NCBI GenBank assembly: GCA_020747065.1
Contig: JAGMVK010000002.1
Location: 3,844,001 to 3,908,000 of the forward strand
From: Cadophora sp. MPI-SDFR-AT-0126
Taxonomy: Eukaryota; Ascomycota; Leotiomycetes; Helotiales; Ploettnerulaceae
Reading direction: 5' to 3'
Length of the DNA: 64,000 nt
The position numbers and the translations under genes are program-made. The notes beneath the pieces were generated by a model. That model saw only the letters and a list, made by a program, of their open reading frames with translations. It had not been told where the DNA came from and did no database searches. Positions 34,691 through 45,627 of this stretch are shown in pieces (the stretch's first letter is position 1; each line of letters starts with the position of its first letter).

Positions 34691-35969
34691 GATTGGCTGA
34701 TGGATTGGTTGATTGGCCGATACAAGCCAGAAAGGACGTAATGAAAATAAATTTCAACGTGGCCAAGGACCCTCCGTCTACTTGTACTTGTATGTTTTTG
34801 TGCAACTATGCATGCGCAAAACGGACTAACCTAACCCTTAAGCTTTCTCAGCAGCTAAGCTCCCCTTCACCACGAAGAGTCTTCATGACAATCGCACAAC
34901 CGGCTAGGACAGCGATAAGTACAACAAGACGATGAGCTTGTGAACCATTCCAAATTCCAGACTGCTGTCTTCCACCCTTTTATTCCTTTTGCAATGGTAG
35001 AGGAGAGCATGGGTAGACAGACCATTAGTTTCTCTCGAAGCCCCTTTCGAACGGGCCTGAGGGCAAGAAGGAAGACAGCAGAGATTAGAAAAGCAGGACG
35101 AGATAGACTCACATTGCTGGATTTCGCGCCGATGTGACGGAAGTCGCCGGAATTCAAACAGCACAGTACGTGGCTGAAATGTATCACTTCTACCTGAGCC
35201 AGAAGACAAGAGTCAATACAAAAACGATCCGTGCGTCTCCTGGAAGCCCTCCCATGTTTTTGGATCCTGTCTGCGAAGCGGGAACAGCAGCCCCTCGATC
35301 TGGATCGGTCGAGCTGTTGGTGCTCCTTGCAACATGCCGCCTTCCGCGGACCCATCGATTGTCTTCGCATTCTCGATCAAGACGAGGGAGATGCAGTTGC
35401 TTCCATTTGCCCACAGGTGGCTTAACAAGGCACGCGGGGAAGCATCCGGCAATGGCAATGGCGTTCGGCGGAGACATGTGAGGTCGGCTTGGGCGGTAAC
35501 AAAAAATAACTAGAACTCAGAAGTAACTGCCGCTGGTGTGCTGGCTCCTCCATATTTGTGGTGTGAGTCTTGGTGGCATCTTCCGCTTTTGGTCTTCGTT
35601 TTTTCGACGGTCTTTGTTGTGGCCATCAAGCAGGGGTCCTAAGCACGACCGCAGTTCAAATCTCTGATTGGCTGGGTGCCTTCCCCGGATTGACCACCCA
35701 TTTGTTTTTGATGACCGCCATCACCTGCGTTGACCCTGTGGCGTTATTTGGTGTGAGGATTCGGATATGGATGTTGGCTTCTAACTTCAATTCGAGCTAC
35801 ATACAAAGAGCGTTCGTTTCTTATATTCAGAGGTCAGCTCCAGAAGACCAATCCATCATCATCTTTCACTCCCGTTTTTTCCCTCCGCAGCAGATCATAA
35901 TTCAATAACAGAACAGTCCTCTGTCCCGACGAAGTTTTTATGTTCAGCATCCCCTAGCTCGTTAGTGCG
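34691..35969. other. No recognised gene
   Basis: Overlapping frames at 34867-35480 on both strands have no recognisable domain. A minus frame containing LLSHLWANGSNCISLVLIEN is the most protein-like but too short to place. Confidence 0.4.
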
Positions 35970-37545
35970 ATGAGTCCTGTCCTTAACACTGAGAGAGATG
36001 GCATTATTGGCGCCTTCCCCCCCCCACTTGGAGTTATTCCGAACTTCAAAAATCCCGACTCTCAAGGATACCGGGTTACTCTTGCCATTGCAATCATGTT
36101 CCCGTTGGCGACTATCGTTCTAATTCTACGACTTTATACAAGGATTGTAATCGTTCGGAAAGTTGGGATTGATGATTGTAAGTTTATTTGCTGTCAAAGT
36201 TCCTGAGCGTGTTGGATTAACTGGGTCTAGACGCGATCGGCTTTGCATGGGTATGAATCGTCGATTCGTCACGAAAGTATACACACAGAAAGAATATTGA
36301 TGTTTCTTGTCCGATAGGTTTTCTCCATTGGTTTTATTGCTATGTGCATAGTTTGTGAGTAGATACTTATTATAGTGCATTCGACTGGTTTTTTACTAAC
36401 TCTCAGCTCTAAAGTGACCCATCTCGGCCTCGGTGTCCATATCTGGGATGTTCCATTTACAACGTTAAGTCCTGATTACTTACGAGTAAGTTAATGGTTA
36501 CTAGAGTCCGGAACGAGATAAGACATTCCATGCCAATTTTTACTATTTACTGACGTTAACTTTAGATGAGTATCACCATTGGAGTATTCTATGGCATGTC
36601 CTTCATGTGCGTTAAGTTATCAATACTTTTACTCTACCTCAGACTCTCGCCCTATAAGCGATTCAGAATCGCGGTATGGGTAATCATAGCAACAACAGTC
36701 TTATACTCTTTTCTCGGCTCATTCGAATTTCTCTTCAACTGCCAGCCCATTGCCAAAAATTGGGATCTCACTATTACAAAGGGGAAATGCATCAACGTGT
36801 CGAAAATTCTCATGACACATGGTTCGATAAATGTCGTAACTGATGTTGCAATGCTGGTCCTGCCAATAGCGCTGGTACGGAAGTTGAAAATGCAAATGAA
36901 ACAAAAAGTGGCATTGGCTTGCCTCTTCATGACCGGAACACTGTACGCCTTCCCCTCCTTGGATGTATTCGCAAATCAAACAAATGCTAATTTCCACAAG
37001 TGTTTGCATCGTCAGTGCCATCCGGCTGAAGTTCGTTCTGGATCTCATTCGTTCTCCAGATTTCACATGGTTAGGGGTTGAGTTTGTTGTATGGTCGTAA
37101 GTTTATCTGTCCCTTAGCTCGATAACACTAGCGAAATTTTGGCGCTAATAACACTTTTAGCGTTTTAGAGGTCTATATTGGAATCATTTGTGCTTGCCTT
37201 TCCAGCTTCAAACCTTTTCTTCGATGCCATTTCCCAAAGGTGATTGGGAGCAGCTACTACGCACCACCCACAACAACGCCATTTAGTACGAATGCCACGA
37301 ATACTCTTCCTCGTGCATTGACCGACCAATACGAACTTGGCTTGTGCGACAGACACAAGAGTGGTATCCCCCGCAAGAGCAAACAGCAAACGTGCCCCGA
37401 CAACGAGAGCCAGGAGGACATACTCGGTGATGGATTTCCGGAGGGCATGTCAAGGGGGAACGAGGCGAAAATAACATCAGATTGCGAACTCGTCTCACAA
37501 AAGGGTAGTTTTCGATCGGACTGCTCTGGAGTTCCGCCGGCGTGA
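35970..37545 (+). CDS. Rhodopsin-domain integral membrane protein (PTH11-like, Fung_rhodopsin)
   Basis: Seven exons, 35970-36177, 36231-36250, 36318-36354, 36415-36485, 36566-36942, 37001-37096 and 37161-37545, give 397 residues in one frame with GT/AG borders. Hydrophobic segments include VTLAIAIMFPLATIVLILRL, WVFSIGFIAMCIVLTHLG, MSITIGVFYGMSFMCVKLSI and VWVIIATTVLYSFLGSFEFL, followed by the MLVLPIALV segment and the C-terminal VLEVYIGIICACLSS, about seven in all. Family landmarks are LGLGVHIWDVP, KLSILLLYLRL, RLKFVLDLIRSPDFTW and a hydrophilic 100-residue cytoplasmic tail. The family is thought to sense external or host cues; ligand and coupling are unknown. I saw no CFEM domain at the N-terminus. 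The many small exons are typical for the family. Confidence 0.87.
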
Positions 37546-37681
37546 CGGCGTCTCGTGAGGGTCAAGGAGATGGTTGCGTTGCTGTATTGTAGGATCATAG
37601 ATATTTGTATTTTTCGTTTTGGCATTGAGAAGCCGATAGAGATATTCTCTGTGATTTGGGCAGCTGGGAGGAAATTGGACA

Positions 37682-39166
37682 TCAAGCTCTATAGTTTAGA
37701 AGTAACGCGATGTATTTATGAAGCTGAAAATTCATAAAATTGTAAATACGCTCTTGCTTCATCTGCTTCGTCACCCAATGTTCCGTCTTTTTCTCGTCTC
37801 GCTCTGCTCGGCACATAAATATTTCCTCCTGAATCATCTTCAGTTCTTCTCGCAGCCTCTCATCCTCCTGAGCTACTTTCTCTTCACGCTGAGTAGAAAC
37901 TCGCCCGGTCAACATGGCTTTCTTCTGGACCGTTCTCGAGCCAGTGTCCTGTTCATTGTAGTCATTGACCTCCTCTTCATCTTCGGCGTCAGCAAATTTC
38001 CCCTTTGCTCTGCCTTTCCCCTTATCGACGACAGAAGGCGTTCCAGGGTCAGATGTGAAGGCAGGTTCCGTACCCTCGGGTCCACTTGAGTTATTTGTCT
38101 CAGAAGCTCTCAATGAGCCTGGCGACATAGACCGGCCAAGAGAATGCTTGAGAAGCTTGTGTCTTACAAGTACATCGTTTGTTGCGGACCTAGAGGGACA
38201 TTCTTCCACAGAGCAGATGAAAGGCCGCGTGTGCTGGTTGACGTGTGTTCTATTGCTGTATGTTAGATATTTCTTCCCAAGTAGAACGTAAGAGAGGAGC
38301 AGGGACTGAGGAATCACATAATGCCAATTTTAACGGATCCTGAAAGTTTTCTCATTGCTGCATCCGAAGCCAACGCATGTGTAATTTCCTTTCGCGTCTC
38401 GAGGAGGACTTTCTAGCTGTTGTAGTGCTACCATTGACCCTCGTAAAGTCTGCCCTGAGAACTGTGGCTGTGAACTGCTACGACTCACTGCAGCTGGAGG
38501 ATACGGTGCTGAATGGCGTTTATGATTTTCGGAACCTGCCTGTTGGTTGGCACTTGGCATCTGTGTCCGAAAATCTCCAATGGTGTCGTTGAGCATGACC
38601 TGATCAACGTTCTCGATTCGAGTCAAGCCATTTAAAGAGTATTCAAAATCTGATCCAGTGTTCCTTGGTAAGTCGACGGCTGCCGATGACGGAAGTGGAG
38701 CGAGGATCTCTTGATCAAATAGTTCTCCAGCAAAATCATTGTTCATGCCGTAGTTGCTATAATCCGTGGGAAGATGTGGTATAACTTGGCTTCCGATGTT
38801 GTGCCGAAAATGATCATAATTCTGGGGAACAGATTCCAAATCTGGGTTCAGGGGAAATTCTATAATATCATGTCAGTGCTCAGGAACCTCAGTGCCAATC
38901 GATGTCATCGGCTTTGTGGGAACAGCCACGCCTGTCATTCGCCAAGATAACCCTCGAAATGGACATCGAGATGGCTGGCATCGTTCATGGGGACAGCAAA
39001 CATCCAAAAGACGCCCCATAATATCATCAGTGATGGCCATATTGCCCAGGGCATCGTTGTGCATTTTGGCCGGCGACGATTTGGAAAACCTCCGAATTTG
39101 CTGCAATTTATCAAGAATTGTAGTAATCTCAGTAAGAGTAATATGAGGAATCGAAGATATTGCCAT
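37682..39166 (-). pseudogene. C2H2 zinc-finger protein with two in-frame stops
   Basis: The entire stretch 39166-37682 is one frame broken by two stops, one at about 38875 (after EVPEH) and a TAA at about 38330. It reads MAISSIPHITLTEITTILDK, then an Asn/Ser-rich middle, then a fungal double-finger region: CVGFGCSNEKTFRIR, a gap with the TAA, THVNQHTRPFICSVEECPS and VLVRHKLLKH. A coiled acidic/basic tail (REEKVAQEDERLREELKMIQ) follows. The second stop could lie in an intron, but I found no GT/AG pair that keeps the frame between FRIR and THVNQH. TAA from CAA would fit RIP. It was presumably a DNA-binding regulator. Confidence 0.6.
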
Positions 39167-39504
39167 CGAAGAAGCAACTTTTTTTCTTCATCTTTTCTTG
39201 TCTTGCTTCAGGCCAATCTGGGTGGCTTGTCAGTGAATGCTCCCGCGATGCAGCAGACTACTGAGAAACCTACAGTTGAAGCATGAAGAAAGGCTTGCAA
39301 AATTCCACGACCAGGATGACCAGGATGACCAGGGCTCCGTTTTGGCCTCATAAGGTGGTGGCTGACTCCGCTGATGTTCAAACCATCGCTCATCGGCATC
39401 CAAAAACTGGGATCGCGCTTCCCTCAGAGTTGCATTCATAACCGAGAAAGATATTTTCTCAATAGAATGGGATTGGTAATTTTCAAAATAAGATCTTGCT
39501 GTTA

Positions 39505-40288
39505 CAATAACGTCCCACCCCACCCTTCCGACCACCCTTTTACACCAAAAACAGCGTTTTTGAGGTATTAATATCTTTACAACGAATTAATAAAACTTTA
39601 TAATTTTTTTATATTTATATTTATTAGCTCTTACAGACTAACTTCACAAGAGCAAATGTAATTTGAATCATAAATTATTACATAATATTAAATTTAAGTT
39701 TTTACATACAAAAAACGTCAAAAATCACTTACTAATAACTTCTTGAATAATTAATATAATTATAAAAAAAATTAAAACACATGAAGATTAGATAGGGATC
39801 TTGAAGTTTTAAAAGTTTTAAAGTAAATGTATTAGTAGTTACTTTTTTATTAAGTAATTAATTTCTCTCATACAAATTTTTTGTATGGTGCTTTATATTT
39901 TACTTAATTATAAAACTATTACTAATGGAATTAAGTTCAAACTTACAAATCCTAAAGTATTATATGAAATATAGTTTTATTTCAAGTTTCAAGTCCTTAT
40001 ATTAATAATAAAGAAAGTTATTAACAAAATAAGAAAAATCATTTTTACACCAAATTTGTATAAGAGAAACTTTTGAACTTCAAATACTTAGTTTGTAATA
40101 TGACGTAATATGAAATAATTAAAATTATTATTATCTAAAAGACCTTATAAAAAATGTTCTAAACCTTGAATTTTAGCTTATTTCATTAATAAATGATAAA
40201 GATATCAATTATTCAAAGTGATGAGTTTTGGTGTAAAAGGGTGGTCGGAATGAGGGGGTGGTCGGAAGGGTGGGGTGGGACGTTATTG
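39505..40288. mobile_element. AT-rich terminal-inverted-repeat element (MITE-like, 784 bases)
   Basis: The left end caataacgtcccacccc, cacccttccgaccaccc and ttttacaccaaaa are repeated in inverse at 40225-40288. The right arm holds an extra 17-base partial duplication (cctcattccgaccaccc). Between about 39560 and 40215 the DNA is extremely AT-rich with no open frame, in contrast to the GC-rich ends. No clear target duplication is seen. Confidence 0.7.
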
Positions 40289-40849
40289 ACGGTCAGACGT
40301 TGCCGGGTAATCTACATATAATACTGTATGAATGTGAAATGTAATGTCCAACCTGCACCTCGAAAGTTTTGCAAAGTTTCCACGTCACTTCAATGCACTG
40401 CAAATTACTGCAAAAGCCCAGGTGGACAAACCGGGCGTCTGTTTTTTGCAGTGCATATGCGAGGCGGGAAAGCTGACGAATGAGCGCCAGGTTTCACTCG
40501 GTGAGTAACTTCGGGTGTAAGGCTGCGTACCCGCCATATCGCCATAACTGTAGTATGTGCTCCTTGTGGTTTGACTGATTCTTGTGTCGGCGGCTCAAGA
40601 CACACTAGTCCCTGTATACCACAGGTCCACAAGATTGGCGATACATATTCAGCAACGTGGCTACGCTGTGAAGCCCAGTTTAAAGTCCTGAATTAGTTTG
40701 AACAGCGCAAAGAGTTTGGGTCTCAGATCCAGCCGGACGAGGCACATTTTCACTCCTCTTCTCCAGCCTTCTTACATTAGGGCTGTGTGTCTGGTTTGCG
40801 ATGCATCTTAATATTCTTTCACACGATAAACAGCTAGCATAAAGCTGGA
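40289..40849. other. No recognised gene
   Basis: Contains the inverted pair aatgcactgcaa (about 40390) and ttttttgcagtgcat (about 40443), able to form a hairpin. The upstream end of the following membrane-protein pseudogene may reach into it. Confidence 0.4.
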
Positions 40850-41915
40850 TGAAGAACTTCAAGTGGGGCTTGATAGGTGTTTTTGCTTCAGAACTTATCG
40901 TATTCGCGGCCTGGAGATAGTATAATTCAGCAAAAGCGCTGCATGCTGAGATACAAGGATACTTGAATACGGAGCACCTGAAGCCGCGAAAGGACCAGGG
41001 AGATGGTAAATCCAAGGTAAATCTGCTGAACGATATTAGCTAGAGCTATTTGTATATATGCTTACTATCGTTTAAGGCCGAGTACAAGCCAGTAGATCGG
41101 AGAGTATCGAACAATCACACTCGTGGACGATAGTGCACAGCTTTTACGCCGGAATGGAAGAGTTCACTGCCGAACTAGACGTCTCTTTTGCAAATAGAGG
41201 CCTGAGTAAGCGTTTGACGCTGTCAGCACGCGGAGTTGCTTTCCTGGCAAGATGCGGCCATCTTCCTAATATAAATAAGGATGATATTAAGGATAAGAGC
41301 AAGGCAGATGGTCTCTCAAAATCCTTAGTCTGTGTTTAAGCCGGACAGATAGTAGTGCAAGTTATTAAACGACTTGCACTTCGTTTGCCCGTAACATTAT
41401 TAGAAGTCAACATCTTAAGACATGTTCTTTGTGCTCTTGTTATCTACTTATTATAATGGCATAAACCGCGGTTAGTACATGAACCCACGAAACTGAAAAG
41501 CGATTAAGTAACACCCATATGTGCTTACATGTATATAAGCAGCTAAGTTAGTAGCTGGAGAAGTTCTCACGCAGGGATACTTCGGCGGACTTAGATCGAT
41601 CCCGAATTATCTGCCCTCGCATTCTTTACGACTCAAGCCTAAAGTGAACTTGATGCTATAAAAGAGAAGAAGTCTACTGTTGCAAATATGCATCAGTATG
41701 CTTCTAGCTATAGATCTATTGATCTGTCGGACGTGGGTGACGAGGTTCCTGCTAGCAATAACAATTTGGGCTACTTTAGCCCTCATCCCTTTCCTTTAAA
41801 TCCGACGGGAAGCTTGCATTTTCAAGCACAGCGGAACAGGCTAAAATTCCAGGCACAACGCAGCTCACCCGATGGCGTTTGGCTGCTGATGCTATACGAA
41901 TGTACCCTACCATAA
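40850..41915 (+). pseudogene. Fungal multi-pass membrane protein of unknown function, nonsense-riddled
   Basis: Plus-strand sequence is recognisable through stop codons: WMKNFKWGLIGVFASELIVF, AAWR, stop, YNSAKALHAEIQGYL; then MHSFYAGMEEFTAELD, GVAFLARCGHLPNINKDD and IKDKSKADGLSKSLVCV followed by a stop. ALRLPVTLLEVNILRHVLC, another stop and WHKPRLVHEPT come next. These blocks belong to a common Pezizomycotina membrane-protein family with no assigned role. The tail frame (MHQYASSYRSIDLSDVGDEV) stays open to 41915. Breaks are TAG/TAA where Trp or Gln codons are expected, which fits RIP, although the gene is not visibly duplicated here. Confidence 0.6.
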
Positions 41916-42439
41916 GACAACGTTTCGCTGCGAGTGTGACGGTACAAGAGCATGAACGTGGTCGAATGCGACTTGGGTAAAATGATTGTTTACAAGGAAG
42001 AAAGAGATTCGTAAGGAAATCTCTGACTTAAGCTATTTACACAATATTCATAAAGTGAGACTATTCACAAAATATGAACGTCACCTGATCATTCCCTCAC
42101 AGCGAGCCACAGTCCAGAGGCCAGAAAAGATGGGTGTAACTAGCTGGAGCTAGTAATTAAGGAACTTGTGACGAAGTCAGCTAGTAACTAGCCAGGTAAG
42201 GACCTCTTGCGTGGAACAGGAGGTCTCATCATAGGAATAGTGCTATAGTTTGCTAGTATGGCCTACGGAAGTCTAAATACCGGTATTGCTGCTTAGAACG
42301 ATTACTTTCCATCGACCTTCGACAACGACTTGGTGGCTGTTGAATGAATCTTAGATCCCGTGGATGGAAGATTGTGTAATTAGTTCAGTTTAGCTAGAAG
42401 TGGGGCTACATGGGCCAGCGGCCCTGAACAGCCAACTGG
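41916..42439. other. No recognised gene
   Basis: AT-rich with short repeats of ctagctgg and tagctag type near 42135-42200. The missing N-terminal part of the DUF3723 gene would be expected hereabouts but was not recognised. Confidence 0.35.
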
Positions 42440-42501
42440 AATTCATCATCATCATCAACAGCCCCCAAGTCGTTGTCGGGCTCCTTTACTCTGTTCGTCC
42501 C

Positions 42502-43563
42502 TTATGCCCCAAACCGCTGGGAATTTTGTAAAAGTGATGCTAGAGAATGCGGGCCTAGCCTCTCTGTTTTCAACGCAAATTTAATCACGGTTCTAACCAC
42601 CGTCAAGTTTGGTTTCCACTTGTCAATCGGTCCACCAAGGCTCGACCCATCAGGATTTAGGAGGGAAGATCTCCCTCCTAACATGTATGACAGATCACCA
42701 TAACGTCGCTTCCTTTCCATGATCATGTCTCCCCGCAGGTGTTGATATCGTCGACAGTGGAAGAGGAAATGTCGCGTGTCTTCCCTCCCCTGACCGCACT
42801 CACATTGATCAGTCTCCGCAACCCTAATCCTCGCTAGGAAGCCTCGAAGTTTAGAGTGTCCAGTACGCAATTGTGATAGTACTTGAGATTCCGCTCTTGA
42901 GAGTATGTCGTAAAAGAGCCTGACGTGCTTTCCCAGCAATGCTGCGTCGATCATTTTGAGGTGTCTGCCTGTGGTCCATTCACTGATTGGTCTCGCGATC
43001 TGTTGAGCCCGGTTGACCCTCCCTGCTACAACCGACCTGAACTGGCCCTGGAACCATGGCAAAGTCGCAACCCGACTCCCGGGACTTGTGGTTGTGGCCG
43101 CCAGCTTATCAGCCGCCTCGTTACCTGGAACCCCGGCGTGGCTTGGGATCCACGCCAGCCGGATATATTTCCCACTCTCTTCCCGGTTCCATATGGTTCT
43201 AGCAATATGTCGAATGAATGCCTGGCCGCTCTGGTGTCTTGGCTTGGCGATGGCTTGGAGAGCTGACATGTTGTCCGAGTAAATGGTAACCCTTCGCGAC
43301 TCCGCGACAGCGTTGAGTATCACATTCGCCCAGTCCACTGCCTCCATGATGGCCCCCAGCTCTACTATATACACATTCACTCCATTATCTGTACCGATTG
43401 TGCGCTGTACGTGGGTTTTTACAGCATTGTCCACCCATACCACCACGCTATAACCGACCTTGCCGTTTTTCATTGATCCGTCGGTGAATATCTGTACTTC
43501 TGTCTCCTCTGGATTGAGGCATTTCTCTACGGCTTCCTCCCTGTCCCGTGTGATGTCGACCAT
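42502..43563 (-). CDS. LINE ORF2 remnant: RNase H domain and C-terminal zinc motif
   Basis: 353 codons, extendable upstream in frame by WVPPWEPSLER, a normal sequence just before RNase H in Tad1-type ORF2. The RNase H domain shows EVQIFTDGSMKNGKVGYSVV (first Asp), VYIVELGAIMEAVDWA (Glu), VTIYSDNMSALQAI (Asp) and AWIPSHAGVPGNEAADKLA (His and last Asp), so all catalytic positions are kept. Downstream, CECGQGREDTRHFLFHC is the C-terminal Cys/His cluster. Reverse transcriptase is missing. Without an own start it may not be translated. Confidence 0.85.
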   Translation of the reverse strand: MVDITRDREEAVEKCLNPEETEVQIFTDGSMKNGKVGYSVVVWVDNAVKTHVQRTIGTDNGVNVYIVELGAIMEAVDWANVILNAVAESRRVTIYSDNMSALQAIAKPRHQSGQAFIRHIARTIWNREESGKYIRLAWIPSHAGVPGNEAADKLAATTTSPGSRVATLPWFQGQFRSVVAGRVNRAQQIARPISEWTTGRHLKMIDAALLGKHVRLFYDILSRAESQVLSQLRTGHSKLRGFLARIRVAETDQCECGQGREDTRHFLFHCRRYQHLRGDMIMERKRRYGDLSYMLGGRSSLLNPDGSSLGGPIDKWKPNLTVVRTVIKFALKTERLGPHSLASLLQNSQRFGA

Positions 43564-43981
43564 CCGTTCCAGTGATGGTTCCCATGGGGGAACCCAATCC
43601 GTTGATGATGTTCATTTACGCCCGAGATAGGGCGAAGCCCATAGGCAGCTATCGAAGATCCGCTACGCCTACTCTAGCTACGTCCAAACTCGGTTCTGAG
43701 CCCAAAAACAGCAATATCTAAATAAACTCTCCAAACTGTTCTCTATAAGCGTTCTCTATTCCGTAAAAATTGTCTTACCTATCCTATCCCCATTCTATAG
43801 CCCGTAGCCCAGAGACAACGAAGACCTCTCTCTTGCACCTAATAATCCTCTACAAATGTTGAGTCGATGCAAAGTAAATCATCCTATAATAGACCGAAAT
43901 AGCTAACCACCTAGATGCCGGCAACTGCATGCGGTGGTAGAGGGATTGTGCTGGATTGAAAATAGGCTGGAATAGATCGCA

Positions 43982-45163
43982 TTAGTCGTACGAATGTAAT
44001 GGTAATGGTCGTAACTTGGCAAGCTCTCGTCGGTATACTGGACACCCTGGGTCAGTAGCCTTGTGGGCACCCTTTCCTCCACACGGTGCACACTTAAAAG
44101 TCGTCGAGGTGCATGTCGATGCCGAATGCCCTGGGAGTGCACACTGTCCACAGATTGGAGCCGGCGCTCGGCAACGGTAGTGTAAATGTCCGTAAAGATG
44201 GCAGCGATAACAGCGTGCAGGCTGACGGCCTATAACAAACGGACGAGTATATGCGCACTCTCCGTTTGCCATAGTAACCGTCATCTTTGCAAGAAGCCTA
44301 TCAACCTCCTCCTTCGTGTCCAAAAACACAACCATCGAGCGATACTCCTCGTCAATCGACACATTCCCAAGCCATCGCATCTTGTGAACCTTGACCCCAT
44401 TCAGTTGACCGAAAATTGAACAACCTATCTCGTCCATTGCCACCTCGTGATATGCCCTGTCAACCCTCATTGGATACCATTGCTCTCCGTACAACGTTCC
44501 CCTATCAAAGTGTGTCCTAACCCAAGTGTCATCCCTCCGTACGTTGTCGATATCCTTGCCTTGGAAAAGTCGGTACCGCCCATTCCCCTTTGAATTGACT
44601 CCCAAGCATGTTATACCCCTCTCTTTCAAAGCCTTATTCACACGTCTACGCACAGCGCCTGCGTTTCCCTCCTTGATCTCCGGGATCGCCACTCGACTAA
44701 GGTCGAGTCCAACCCCCGGAATCTGACCTGGGGCTATCGATAGCGGTGGAGACGATGGAGGCGATGGTGGAGGTGGAGGACCCGTCGGGGGAGGTGTATT
44801 GATTCGTGGGAAAAGCTCGTTTCGTATGAACTCTTCCAAGGACTCGATGCGCTTCTCTGCCCTTTCTGCTCGGTACTCCGCGGCTAAGAGGGCGGATTCG
44901 ACACGCGTAAGGAGGGCCTTGACTTGTGCCCACTGGTCGGTATCCACTGGCGTCGGTGCTGTCTGAGACGTTGTGGCCTTCGTAGAGTTGGCGCGCTTCG
45001 CACGGGGTGGTGAGTTGGGCTCGAATGGCTGCGTGCGCTTCAGAGGCCGCCCCCGAGTGCTCGTAGTTTGGACCGTAATCGAGTCACCACCATCAGATTC
45101 GTCGAGCAACTCGAACGAATTGCCCTTCCGGCTGTTCACGTTGTTCTTGCTGTTCTTTGGCAT
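43982..45163 (-). CDS. LINE ORF1, gag-like nucleic-acid binding protein
   Basis: 393 residues from MPKNSKNNVNSRKGNSFELL to a stop at 43982. The N-terminus is basic and disordered with PLKRTQPFEPNSPPRAKRA. It is followed by a short helical region (RVESALLAAEYRAERAEKRI) and a Pro-rich linker (PPPTGPPPPPSPPSSPPL), then the RNA-binding domain. Near the C-terminus are three zinc knuckles: CYRCHLYGHLHYRC and CGQCALPGHSASTC (both C-x2-C-x4-H-x4-C) and a looser CAPCGGKGAHKATDPGC. Such proteins coat the element RNA and help target-primed reverse transcription. The frame is intact, unlike the rest of the element. Confidence 0.85.
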   Translation of the reverse strand: MPKNSKNNVNSRKGNSFELLDESDGGDSITVQTTSTRGRPLKRTQPFEPNSPPRAKRANSTKATTSQTAPTPVDTDQWAQVKALLTRVESALLAAEYRAERAEKRIESLEEFIRNELFPRINTPPPTGPPPPPSPPSSPPLSIAPGQIPGVGLDLSRVAIPEIKEGNAGAVRRRVNKALKERGITCLGVNSKGNGRYRLFQGKDIDNVRRDDTWVRTHFDRGTLYGEQWYPMRVDRAYHEVAMDEIGCSIFGQLNGVKVHKMRWLGNVSIDEEYRSMVVFLDTKEEVDRLLAKMTVTMANGECAYTRPFVIGRQPARCYRCHLYGHLHYRCRAPAPICGQCALPGHSASTCTSTTFKCAPCGGKGAHKATDPGCPVYRRELAKLRPLPLHSYD

Positions 45164-45281
45164 CCTTCTCGATCGGTCTCAACTTGCTAGGGTGACTCTG
45201 GGGTCTCGGCTGAGAGGCTGCTGAATAATCATGATAGCCCCCACCCAATTCTTAAATTTCCTGCGGGATTCCAACTCCATT

Positions 45282-45627
45282 GGGCAGCACCGCATTCAGG
45301 TCGCGCGCGAGATTCTCACCCCAAGAGAAAGATAGTGGACGGTAGATCTCTACCTCGCCGGTACGTGCATTCCCCTGAGTCGACATTGCCCTGAACTAAC
45401 ACAATCATGCAGATGCCGACCATAGACTCAAGACCGCCCTGATCGAGGAGTACGCGAACGAGAAGCCGCCAACTGCTGGCGAGATCTACTGCAAGATCTC
45501 GAAGTACCGACGAGAGCGAGATTTGTATTCGGAAAGGAGGTGGTGGAGTCATCTGTCGAAGCATGAGACGCGATGTCTGAACGGGCTCTTTCGACACCGT
45601 GAGCTCCATACGGGATTCGATGATCTC
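45282..45627 (+). pseudogene. DUF3723 gene, 5' visible part, up to the hAT insertion
   Basis: Reads GQHRIQVAREILTPRER, then a TAG where the family has Trp, then WTVDLYLA, an intron (45361-45412, GT/AG) and DADHRLKTALIEEYANEKPP followed by TAGEIYCKISKYRRERD, RRWWSHLSKHE and FRHRELHTGFDDL. These are recognisable blocks of the fungal DUF3723 family, of unknown function. The more N-terminal part is missing, apparently lost where the LINE sits just upstream. At 45628 the hAT element begins and the frame meets TAG at once. Confidence 0.72.
45620..45627. repeat. 8-base target duplication, left of hAT copy 2
   Basis: ATGATCTC, repeated exactly at 50017-50024. Confidence 0.92.

Larger units (their letters stand above)
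42440..45235 (-). mobile_element. Tad1-like non-LTR retrotransposon, internally deleted
   Basis: On the minus strand it has an intact ORF1 (gag with zinc knuckles) and an ORF2 reduced to its RNase H end. A tail with tgatgatgatgatgaatt at about 42444 is probably the 3' terminus. The endonuclease and reverse transcriptase that should lie between ORF1 and RNase H are absent; only about 400 bases separate them. Terminal positions are estimates because no target duplication was identified. It lies in or beside the DUF3723 gene. Confidence 0.75.

Noticed and set aside
30845..42000. A Starship element with a DUF3435 captain and cargo
   Set aside because: The DUF3435 pieces are truncated and broken and no element boundary or direct repeat was seen.
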